Assembly: GCA_002441555.1 (NCBI GenBank)
Contig: DJWK01000005.1
Location: 1 to 25,465 of the forward strand
Source of the DNA: Thermodesulfobacteriaceae bacterium UBA6232
GTDB lineage: Bacteria; Desulfobacterota; Thermodesulfobacteria; Thermodesulfobacteriales; Thermodesulfobacteriaceae
Reading direction: 5' to 3'
Length of the DNA: 25,465 nucleotides
The notes beneath the pieces were generated by a model, which saw only the letters and a program-made list of their open reading frames with translations, searched no databases and was not told where the DNA came from. Below, piece after piece: positions 1 to 6,647 of this stretch. Position 1 is the first letter of the stretch; every line of letters starts with the position of its first letter. The position numbers were made by a program, and so were the translations under genes.

Positions 1-297
1 ATGCTTTCCAAAATTCCCTTTGACCTTGAAAGAATAGAGGAGGAGGATCTTGATCGTCAGATTTTGAGAATTGCCATTATAGCTGAGCTTGATGCTATAA
101 ATCTTTATGAACAGCTTGCAAGTCTTACTGAAGATGAAAACCTGAGGGCAGTTTTGCTTGATGTGGCAAGAGAGGAAAAAACCCATGTGGGGGAATTTCT
201 GGAGATGCTTTTAAGAAAAGATGAAGAACAGATTGATGAGCTTGAGGCAGGAAGAGAAGAGGTTGAAGAAATTATAGGAGAGGAAGAGGAGGAATAA
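1..297 (+). CDS. Encapsulin-type (EncFtn-like) ferritin-like protein, 98 aa
   Basis: A small all-helical ferritin-like protein, probably a ferroxidase that loads iron into an encapsulin nanocompartment. Two helices carry the encapsulated-ferritin iron-site pattern: E29 and Y36 in AELDAINLYEQ, then E59 and H62 in REEKTHVGEF. These spacings (7, 23, 3) equal those of E32, Y39, E62 and H65 in Rhodospirillum rubrum EncFtn. The core also closely resembles the ferritin-like domain that I recall at the N-terminus of the Pyrococcus furiosus encapsulin, but here the protein stops at residue 98 in five glutamates instead of continuing into a shell domain. No classic C-terminal cargo-loading peptide is visible. 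Like EncFtn, it would need to form a ring of dimers to build the site. The ATG is the first base of the window, so its promoter and any shell gene upstream cannot be seen. lptD follows after five bases. Confidence 0.8.
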   Translation: MLSKIPFDLERIEEEDLDRQILRIAIIAELDAINLYEQLASLTEDENLRAVLLDVAREEKTHVGEFLEMLLRKDEEQIDELEAGREEVEEIIGEEEEE

Positions 298-302
298 ATT
301 TT

Positions 303-2459
303 TTGAAATTTTTAATCTTTCTTTTTGCAGCAATTTTTTTTATCTCTCAAACAAAGGAAACCTTTTCATATCCTGCCGGGAAATCTCTGGAACTTACTGC
401 CAAAAGGGTTGAAGTTCTCTCTAATGGTAGAAAAATCCTTGCAGAAGGGGATGTTATTATTGAAAAGGAAAATCTTCTTCTTTATGCAGAAAGGGTAATT
501 TATGAGCCAAACACTGAGCTTGTAGAAATTGAAAAGTTTAAACTTTTTGATTTTACCCATAATGCAACTATTATTGGGGATGAAGCTCACCTTGACTTAA
601 GAAACGGAGAGATTTACAGCTCAAAGGTATTTATTTATCTTAAAAAAGAGGGATTCAGGCTTAAGGCCTGGAATTTTTCTAAAAATGCCTTAAATGAGTA
701 TAGGGCTAAAAGAGCTCTTATTACCACCTGCGAGCTTGATTGCGAGAGAGAGGAAGAATTTCCCCCATGGAGTGTAGAGGTAAGAGATATAATTTTAACT
801 CCTGAGGGGACAAGCGAAGCTAAGGCTACTCTTTTTCGCATAAGTAAGGTCCCTGTTTTCTATCTCCCTAAAAAGATTTATTTACCCTCTGCCCATATTC
901 CCATTTTTGAACCAAGAAAGGCCGGATTTTTACCCCCTTCCATTTCTCAGGGAAACAGATTGGGCTTTGGAATTCAGCTCCCCTATTTTTATCCCCTCAC
1001 GGATCAAATTGACTTTACCCTTGCACCTTTCTATACTACCAAAAGAGGGCTTATCTGGGATCTTGAAAGCCAAGTCACCCTCACCGAGGAAATAAAAGGC
1101 CTTTTCAAGTTTCGTTATTTAAGGGATACCAAAAGGGGAGAATATGCCACTTCCGAGGCTCCCAAGAATCGCTACTGGATAACGGGAAAAGTGGATTATT
1201 CAAAGGGTAAAAACTGGGATCTCCATCTTGATGTTGATTTTGTATCAGACAAAGACTTTCTTGAAGAATTCAATGTAGGTGAAGGGGGCTTTGATCAGGT
1301 AAAAAAGCTTTATCTGGAGAGATTTTCAAGGGATATAGAGGATAAATCCCAGGATTATCGGTCAACAAGATTTTGGGGACAATACTATAAACACAGTTTT
1401 TATGGCCTGTTTTCAAGTAAATACCTTGATTATGAAGGGACCCAGGATAAAAAGGAGGTATTGCAGCCCTTGACAGGATTATACATATCTCTTTTACCCT
1501 TTGAATTTAAAGGGACAATGCCTTCCCTTAATCTTACTTACGATTATCTTTATCGTGAAAGAAATTATTATGGCTCAAGGGCAGGCCTTAACTTTGAAAT
1601 AAGTTATCCCTTCTCTTTTTCTTTTCTTAAAAACGAATTTAAAGTGAATTCCAAAAATTATTTATACTTCCTTGAGGATAAAGGAAATTTTTCTGATGAT
1701 ACTTTATCGGTCAATCTTTTTGAAGCATCTTTTACCACTTATACCCAGTTTTATAAAAATTATTCTCTGGGATTACCCTTTGGGCCTTACAGTTTTACCC
1801 ACATTTTAAAGCCCTATGTAAGCTTTTTTTATCGTAAAGAAGCTGGTTCATCTGAAATACCCCTTTTTGTTTATGAAGACTACTTTACAAATAAGGCCAA
1901 GGCCCTTGAATACGGTCTTTGGCAATTTTTTTCCTCTCCTCAGCAAAAGAATTTTCTTGTAATTAAGGCTTATCAGCAATACGATTTTACTAAGGCTGAA
2001 AGATCCGCTACTGCTACAAAGGCTGAAGAAAGGCCACTTTCAGACCTTTATCTTCAGATTGTTTCCACCTGGAAGGGAAGATTTTCCATGCGGTATGATA
2101 CCACCTATAATTTTTATGGTTATGGCTTTAAAAAACACAGTTTCAACCTCTCCTTAAGGGATTTTTGGCTTGAAAGAATTGATTTTACCTATCAGGAGGA
2201 TAAAGCCTGGAATACCAGACAGGCCACTTTAAGAGTTGGGGAATATTTCTTCAATAATAGATTGGCCCTTGATTATTATATTTCAAGAAATCTAATTGCT
2301 GATGAAACAAGCGAGCAAAGACTTGAAGCCTTTTATCTGAGAGAGTGTTATCTTCTCGGCTTTGGCGTTTCTATAACACCAAGGGATACTAAATTTTACT
2401 TCAGAGTGGATCTGAGAGGACTCGGAGGACTGGGGGAGAGGCCCCAGTATCTGCCTTAA
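303..2459 (+). CDS. lptD: LPS-assembly outer-membrane protein LptD
   Basis: Outer-membrane beta-barrel that inserts lipopolysaccharide into the outer leaflet, working with LptE and the periplasmic LptA bridge. A signal peptide covers about residues 1-22. A LptA/OstA-like beta-jellyroll follows (about 25-135, with AKRVEVLSNGRKILAEGDV typical of that fold). The LptD domain starts with the family signature ITTC...W (C143, C147, then PPWSV). The rest is a long barrel of alternating aromatic strands ending in an F/Y-rich C-terminal strand. Its 718 residues are close to the E. coli protein's 784. The start is TTG at 303, supported by AGGAGG at 287-292; that ribosome site lies inside the poly-Glu codons of the upstream gene. 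Only three cysteines were noticed (C143, C147 and one in RECYLLG), so the two-disulfide pattern of E. coli LptD is not reproduced. The 3' end overlaps the opposing metallophosphoesterase by 59 bp. Confidence 0.88.
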   Translation: MKFLIFLFAAIFFISQTKETFSYPAGKSLELTAKRVEVLSNGRKILAEGDVIIEKENLLLYAERVIYEPNTELVEIEKFKLFDFTHNATIIGDEAHLDLRNGEIYSSKVFIYLKKEGFRLKAWNFSKNALNEYRAKRALITTCELDCEREEEFPPWSVEVRDIILTPEGTSEAKATLFRISKVPVFYLPKKIYLPSAHIPIFEPRKAGFLPPSISQGNRLGFGIQLPYFYPLTDQIDFTLAPFYTTKRGLIWDLESQVTLTEEIKGLFKFRYLRDTKRGEYATSEAPKNRYWITGKVDYSKGKNWDLHLDVDFVSDKDFLEEFNVGEGGFDQVKKLYLERFSRDIEDKSQDYRSTRFWGQYYKHSFYGLFSSKYLDYEGTQDKKEVLQPLTGLYISLLPFEFKGTMPSLNLTYDYLYRERNYYGSRAGLNFEISYPFSFSFLKNEFKVNSKNYLYFLEDKGNFSDDTLSVNLFEASFTTYTQFYKNYSLGLPFGPYSFTHILKPYVSFFYRKEAGSSEIPLFVYEDYFTNKAKALEYGLWQFFSSPQQKNFLVIKAYQQYDFTKAERSATATKAEERPLSDLYLQIVSTWKGRFSMRYDTTYNFYGYGFKKHSFNLSLRDFWLERIDFTYQEDKAWNTRQATLRVGEYFFNNRLALDYYISRNLIADETSEQRLEAFYLRECYLLGFGVSITPRDTKFYFRVDLRGLGGLGERPQYLP

Positions 2460-3513
2460 GTTCAATAATGGCAAGATCAGGAGGGCTTAAGAATCTCATA
2501 GGTGGTCCACCTGTTCCAATCCCTTTACTTACAAAAAGATAGCTTCCCTTTCCCAGGGAATGAAACCCTGGATATTCAAGTTTAAAAAAGATTTTAAGTA
2601 ACCATTTTCCAAAGGGATAATAAAGGCCCCCGTGGGTGTGCCCAGAAAGCATAAGGTCAAAAAGCCCGATGGAGCTCTCAGATACTCTGGGTTTATGCTT
2701 GAGAAAAAGAATAAATTTATCTTTAGATAAATTTGCAAGTAATTTTTCTTCTTCAAGAGGGCCTTTACATTTTTTGAAATGCCTGCAATCGTCATCATCA
2801 AGGCCGCAGAGAAGGAGAAATTTTTCAATCTCATGACACTCTCCTCTCAAAACCTTAAATCCCGCTTCCTCTGTAAAGAAAAGAGCCTTTTCAATTCCTC
2901 GATAATATTCATGATTTCCAGGGATAGCAAATTTGCCAAAGGGAACTTTTATTTCTTTTAAAGCTAATTTTAGGTATTCTCGATTTTCCATATTACCATC
3001 CACAAGGTCGCCTGTGGAGACAATCAAATGGGGCTTATATTTGGAGACAGCTCTTTTCACCCATTCAATCTTATCAAGACCCATAACGGGGCCTAAATGA
3101 AGATCAGAAATATGAAGAATTCTAAAAGAATTTATTTTCTCTGGAAGCTTTTTTGTTGGAAATTCAATGAAAATTATCTCGGGTTTTAAGGTTTCATAAT
3201 AACTATAAAGGGAAAGAAGAAAAGCAATTAAAAAGGAGATAAAAAGCCTTTTGGTAAAGAGTCTTAAGAGAATATCAACAATTACCAGATAAAAAAGAAA
3301 GCCCATCCAGAAAAGAGAAGCGAAGCTTATTACAAAGGAGAGGTTTGGTGGAAAATAATGGTCAGAAAGTCTGATAAAAATGGGTGAAAGAAAGGCAATA
3401 AAAAGAAAAAAAGAGATTAGAAAGTTCTTTTTGGGAAGGCGAAGATATAAATAAAAATGCAAAAGAAAATACACCGAAAAAAAGAGAGCGATAAAAATAA
3501 GGGGTGGAAGCAT
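2401..3513 (-). CDS. Membrane-anchored calcineurin-like metallophosphoesterase (YkuE/YaeI type)
   Basis: Integral membrane phosphoesterase. Four hydrophobic segments (about residues 3-24, 31-48, 57-81 and 88-106) precede a calcineurin-type metallophosphoesterase domain. All five metal-binding blocks are visible: SDLHLG (D137, H139), TGDLVDG (D169), GNHEYY (N200, H201), LKHKP (H273) and SGHTHGG (H292, H294). Members of this group include YkuE/YaeI, some of which act on lipid-linked phosphates such as UDP-diacylglucosamine; the substrate here is unknown. The chosen start is ATG at 3513, which shares one base with the feoB stop (TGATG); a TTG one codon earlier is possible. Natural family members end near PDLAIIEL, but this frame runs about 18 residues further, into the 3' end of lptD on the other strand. 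It is the last gene of the fur-feo operon, so it may be iron-regulated. Confidence 0.8.
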   Translation of the reverse strand: MLPPLIFIALFFSVYFLLHFYLYLRLPKKNFLISFFLFIAFLSPIFIRLSDHYFPPNLSFVISFASLFWMGFLFYLVIVDILLRLFTKRLFISFLIAFLLSLYSYYETLKPEIIFIEFPTKKLPEKINSFRILHISDLHLGPVMGLDKIEWVKRAVSKYKPHLIVSTGDLVDGNMENREYLKLALKEIKVPFGKFAIPGNHEYYRGIEKALFFTEEAGFKVLRGECHEIEKFLLLCGLDDDDCRHFKKCKGPLEEEKLLANLSKDKFILFLKHKPRVSESSIGLFDLMLSGHTHGGLYYPFGKWLLKIFFKLEYPGFHSLGKGSYLFVSKGIGTGGPPMRFLSPPDLAIIELKADTGASPPVLRVLSDPL

Positions 3514-5438
3514 CAAAATATCCGGTAGGTAATAAAGGCAAGTATCCAGGCAAGAATAAAACTATATAACAGGAAGCCAAGGGCAAGATTTTTTGAGCCT
3601 TCCTTCCACATAGTTACGAAAGTTGCCACACAGGAATTATAGATGAGAACAAAGATAAGAAAGGAAAGGGCAGAAGAGGGAGTAAGGAGGTCTCTTATCT
3701 TTCCTCTTAGGCTCTGACCTTCTTCTTCGGGTTTTAGTGAGGCTGGAGTAAGAGTAAAAAGAGAGGAGAAGGCCTGCTTGAAAGCCTCAAAGAGTGCCTC
3801 CTTTTGTTCTTCAAGAGCTGGAAGTAATTGAAATTCTTCTAATTTTTCCCTTTCTTCAGCCTTTAAGATTATGGCAAGATTGCTTAAAATGGCCTCTCTT
3901 GCAAGAAAGGCAGGAATTAAGGAAGTAGTAATTTTCCAGTCACCAAGCCCAACGGGTTCAAAAAGGGGAACCAAGGTTTTTCCTATCTTTCCCGCAAGGG
4001 TTTTTTCTAATTCCCTTTCTCCTGGTGGAAGACTTAGGGTTAACCATATGGTCACAGCTATGGCAAAAATTACTGTTCCAGCCCTAATGATAAAGCGTTT
4101 TACATGAAGATTAACAGTTTTTATTAAGACCTTTAAAGAAGGAAACCTATAGGGAGGAAGATCCATAACAAAATGGGAGAGCTCTTTTTTTAATAGAGTT
4201 TTTTTCATAATAAAGCCTGTTAGGAAGGCAAAGACTATTCCCATAATGTAAAGGCCGAGAATTAAAAGTGCTGGTCTTGTGAAAAAGGTCAGTGCAAAAA
4301 AACTGAAAACCACAAGTCTTGCTGAACAGGACATAAAGGGAATCATGGCGATAATCAAAAGGCGATCCTTGCGATCCTGGATGGTTCGTGTAGCAAGAAT
4401 GGCCGGCACATTACATCCAAAGCCAAGTATTAAAGGGATGGCACTCTGCCCGTGAAGCCCAATTTTATGGGTAAAGCGATCAACAAGAAAAGCAACCCTG
4501 GGAAGATACCCAGAAGTTTCAAGAAGAGTTATAAAAAGAAACATGATAAAGATAAGGGGCAAAAAACTGAGCACTATTCCGAGCCCTCCTAGAAGGGCCT
4601 CTGTAAAAAAATTAATTATGAATTCTTCGGCACCGAGGCTTTTAAGGAAGACTGCTAAAGCAGGGGCTAAAAATTCCTGAAAAAAACCGTCAATAAAATC
4701 CACAAAGGGAGAAGAAAGATCAAAAACCAGTTTAAAGGTAAAATAAAGAATTACAAAAAGAAAGAAAAATCCTAAATAAGGATGAAGCAAAAATTCATCT
4801 ACAAATTCTGTAAGATTTTTTTTGGGTATAAGAGGTTTTTTGATTACCTCTTTATAAATTCCCTTAATCAGGGAAAGTTTTTTTTCCTCAGTATCAAACT
4901 CTTCAGAGAAACTAAAAACTTCAAATTCGGGAATTAATTTTCTTTCATAGGTTTCAACAATGGCAGAAAGAAGCTCCTTTACCCCTTCACCTGTTCTTCC
5001 AACAGTTTTTACAACTTTTATTTTAAAAAGATCTGAAAGGCGCTTTTCGTCAATATGAATGCCCAGGGCTTCTGCTTCATCTCTCATATTTAAGGCAATA
5101 ACGAGGGGTTTTTTGAGTTCAACAAGTTGAAGAGTAAGATAAAGATCTCTCTCAAGTCTTGGACTTTCAATGACATTAAGAACTACATCGTAATCTCCCT
5201 CTTTTAAAAAGGAAACTGTAATTTTTTCGTCTTCAGAAAAGGCACTTTCTAAAGTATAAACCCCGGGAAGGTCAATGAATTCGATTTCATAGTCTTGAAA
5301 TTGGGTTTTTCCAACCTTTTTTTCAACGGTAACCCCTGGCCAGTTACCAATTTTTAGATCCGTTCCAGCAAGATGATTAAGAAGACTGGTTTTCCCTACA
5401 TTGGGATTACCAACAAGAGCAACTTTGACTTTCTTCAT
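3513..5438 (-). CDS. feoB: Ferrous iron transport protein B
   Basis: Inner-membrane Fe(II) transporter with a cytosolic G domain. GTPase motifs: G1 GNPNVGKTS (10-18), G2 within WPGVTVEKK, G3 DLPG (57-60), G4 NMRD (117-120), G5 near VGRTGEG. A helical linker follows to about residue 215. The membrane part contains two Gate regions: GFGCNVPAILATRTIQDRKD followed by PFMSCSARL, and near the C-terminus IYNSCVATFVTMWKEG. The cysteines in these blocks (GCN, SCSA, SCVA) are those usually conserved in FeoB. At 641 residues it is a compact member (E. coli FeoB has 773) and ends just after the last membrane helix. It starts with ATG at 5438, six bases after the feoA stop, and is coupled by a one-base overlap to the phosphoesterase behind it. 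Transcription is probably from the Fur-controlled promoter upstream of fur. Confidence 0.95.
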   Translation of the reverse strand: MKKVKVALVGNPNVGKTSLLNHLAGTDLKIGNWPGVTVEKKVGKTQFQDYEIEFIDLPGVYTLESAFSEDEKITVSFLKEGDYDVVLNVIESPRLERDLYLTLQLVELKKPLVIALNMRDEAEALGIHIDEKRLSDLFKIKVVKTVGRTGEGVKELLSAIVETYERKLIPEFEVFSFSEEFDTEEKKLSLIKGIYKEVIKKPLIPKKNLTEFVDEFLLHPYLGFFFLFVILYFTFKLVFDLSSPFVDFIDGFFQEFLAPALAVFLKSLGAEEFIINFFTEALLGGLGIVLSFLPLIFIMFLFITLLETSGYLPRVAFLVDRFTHKIGLHGQSAIPLILGFGCNVPAILATRTIQDRKDRLLIIAMIPFMSCSARLVVFSFFALTFFTRPALLILGLYIMGIVFAFLTGFIMKKTLLKKELSHFVMDLPPYRFPSLKVLIKTVNLHVKRFIIRAGTVIFAIAVTIWLTLSLPPGERELEKTLAGKIGKTLVPLFEPVGLGDWKITTSLIPAFLAREAILSNLAIILKAEEREKLEEFQLLPALEEQKEALFEAFKQAFSSLFTLTPASLKPEEEGQSLRGKIRDLLTPSSALSFLIFVLIYNSCVATFVTMWKEGSKNLALGFLLYSFILAWILAFITYRIF

Positions 5439-5444
5439 AAAGAT

Positions 5445-5807
5445 TTAGTCCTTAAGAAAGGGACAGATTTTATGAAGAAAGCCCCATCTTTTTCTGTGAC
5501 GGTGCCTTTGCGTAAGAGGCTTTCCTTCTTCTGGACAGGCTTTGTCAATTAATTCGCAAGAAATCTCCTCACAATAGCCTTCTCCCTTCTTAACTAGATC
5601 AACCACTACTTTTTCAGCCAATTCTTTACTTATAATCAAACGATTTTGCCCATTTCTTATAAGAAGATTTCTTCCACATTTTTGTTCAATGGAAAACTGA
5701 GAACCCTTTCTCACACCCATGGCAGAAAGCTTTTTGATAATCTCTTCCTCTCCCAGAAAATCTTTAATGACTACTAAATCTCCGCAACTTGCATCCTTTA
5801 ATGTCAT
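5445..5807 (-). CDS. feoA: FeoA-domain protein with a Cys/His-rich C-terminal tail
   Basis: Small SH3-like FeoA protein needed for full FeoB activity. Residues 1-75 form the FeoA domain (LKDASCGDLVVIKDFLG, then LSAMGVRKGSQFSI and LIISKELAEKVVVDL). FeoA proteins are usually about 75-85 residues; this one is 120. The extra tail contains C79, C84, C91, H102, H104, H112 and C115, plus a basic patch RHRHRKRW. This could be a metal or Fe-S site and may replace FeoC, which I do not see in the operon, but that is inference. The ATG at 5807 is preceded by GAGGTGA, which lies within the last codons of fur; the gap between the two genes is two bases. It is followed directly by feoB. Confidence 0.85.
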   Translation of the reverse strand: MTLKDASCGDLVVIKDFLGEEEIIKKLSAMGVRKGSQFSIEQKCGRNLLIRNGQNRLIISKELAEKVVVDLVKKGEGYCEEISCELIDKACPEEGKPLTQRHRHRKRWGFLHKICPFLKD

Positions 5808-5809
5808 TT

Positions 5810-6244
5810 TTATTTCACCTCTCTACAATCTGGGCAAATTCCAAAAATTTCCAAATGATAAGTCAGTAATTTATATTTTTTATCTTTTTCATGCTTTTTG
5901 ATAAGGAAATTTAGCTCCTTGTCAATAACTTCATCCACTCTTCCACAGGATATACAGATAAAATGTAAATGAGGAGCTTTATTAAGGGTCACTTCATAAA
6001 AGGAATGCCCTCCCTGTTTGTAAACTTCTTGGATAAAGCCTGCTTCAATAAGAATTGGAAGAGTTCTGTAAATGGAGGCTTTGGAAATTTTACTGTTTTT
6101 GTTTTTAAGTCTTAAATAAAGGGATTCCACATCAAAGTGATCTTCCACTTCAAGGATTTCTCTAAGGATTTCTTCCCTTTCAGGGGTATATTTAAGCCCC
6201 TTTTTTTTGATAAAAATTCGAAATTCTTCAATAAGATTTTCCAT
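5810..6244 (-). CDS. fur: Fur-family ferric uptake regulator
   Basis: Metal-sensing winged-helix repressor. The DNA-binding half contains a Fur-type recognition helix, ISKASIYRTLPILIEAG (about 53-69). The dimerisation half holds HLHFICISCGRV (H92, H94, C97, C100) and CPDC (C137, C140), giving a complete CxxC pair for the structural zinc site. H36 in EDHFDVESLY and E84 with H92/H94 match positions used for regulatory metal in Fur. At 144 residues it is normal length. It is the first gene of fur-feoA-feoB, and a palindrome matching a Fur box lies at its own promoter, so autoregulation is likely. PerR or Zur specificity cannot be excluded from sequence alone; the feoAB linkage favours Fur. Confidence 0.9.
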   Translation of the reverse strand: MENLIEEFRIFIKKKGLKYTPEREEILREILEVEDHFDVESLYLRLKNKNSKISKASIYRTLPILIEAGFIQEVYKQGGHSFYEVTLNKAPHLHFICISCGRVDEVIDKELNFLIKKHEKDKKYKLLTYHLEIFGICPDCREVK

Positions 6245-6259
6245 CTTTAAACCTGTAAT

Positions 6260-6274
6260 TGAAAATTAATTTCA
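6260..6274. promoter_or_regulatory. Candidate Fur box at the fur-feo promoter
   Basis: TGAAAAT-T-AATTTCA is a 7-1-7 inverted repeat with one imperfect arm pair. It matches the Fur-box consensus TGATAATNATTATCA at 11 of 14 defined positions. It abuts the -10 element and would cover the transcription start, the expected place for a repressor. Confidence 0.5.
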
Positions 6275-6301
6275 AAATAATCAAGCTTTAAAATTTGTCA
6301 A
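6274..6301 (-). promoter_or_regulatory. Sigma70-like promoter for fur-feoA-feoB
   Basis: On the minus strand, a perfect -35 TTGACA (6296-6301) is followed after 16 bases by TATTTT (6274-6279, 4 of 6 matches to TATAAT). The fur ATG lies about 30 bases further on. Confidence 0.6.
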
Positions 6302-6585
6302 GGGAGATGTGGATATTTTAAAACCACATTAACATAAATCAAAATTTTTCCATGGCTTTAAAAAAGATTTTTAGTTACAGGATAAGGGTTGTATGAAGTT
6401 TAAAGCATTCTTGCTTTTCTGAAGAACCCCGAGAGGGTATTAAAAAATTGGAAATTTATGTATGGTGCCTTTAACTTTTGTGTACCTGAAGAATGTGCAG
6501 ACAAAAAAATATTTTTTAGGCTAATGAATGAAGAGCTTTTTACAGAGGCCTAAAATTTTTAAATCAGCCATTTTTATAAAGAATT

Positions 6586-6614
6586 TTGTCAACCCCCGAA
6601 GTTTATGCTATAAT
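6586..6614 (+). promoter_or_regulatory. Near-consensus promoter for pgi-hemB-rlpA-rnc
   Basis: TTGTCA (6586-6591), a 17-base spacer, and a perfect TATAAT (6609-6614) preceded by TGC, an extended -10. Transcription would start near 6621. This lies inside the extended reading frame that begins at 6528, so it argues for the downstream start of pgi. Confidence 0.7.
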
Positions 6615-6647
6615 CCTTCAATATTAAAATCCTTTAAAGGAGTTTTT

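Larger units (their letters stand above)
6245..6585. other. Long intergenic region between fur and pgi
   Basis: Besides the fur promoter and operator, it holds an inverted repeat ATGTGG-N11-CCACAT (6307-6329) just upstream of the fur -35, a small GAGA-loop hairpin closed by CCC/GGG (6427-6437), and an unsupported 31-codon frame (6458-6553) with a weak ribosome site. I recognise no RNA family or protein here. Confidence 0.5.

Noticed and set aside
366..590. Antisense and alternative-frame ORFs inside lptD, feoB, hemB, ffh, recJ and others
   Set aside because: They lie within strongly recognised genes, have no ribosome sites or family motifs, and reflect low stop-codon density on the opposite strand.
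6391..6423. A short ORF coding MKFKAFLLF as a possible leader peptide
   Set aside because: No attenuator-like structure, no ribosome site of note, and no amino-acid theme linked to the next gene.
6528..6647. A 40-residue N-terminal extension of the glucose-6-phosphate isomerase frame
   Set aside because: The promoter -35/-10 lies inside it, the peptide has no family similarity, and a good ribosome site precedes ATG 6648.
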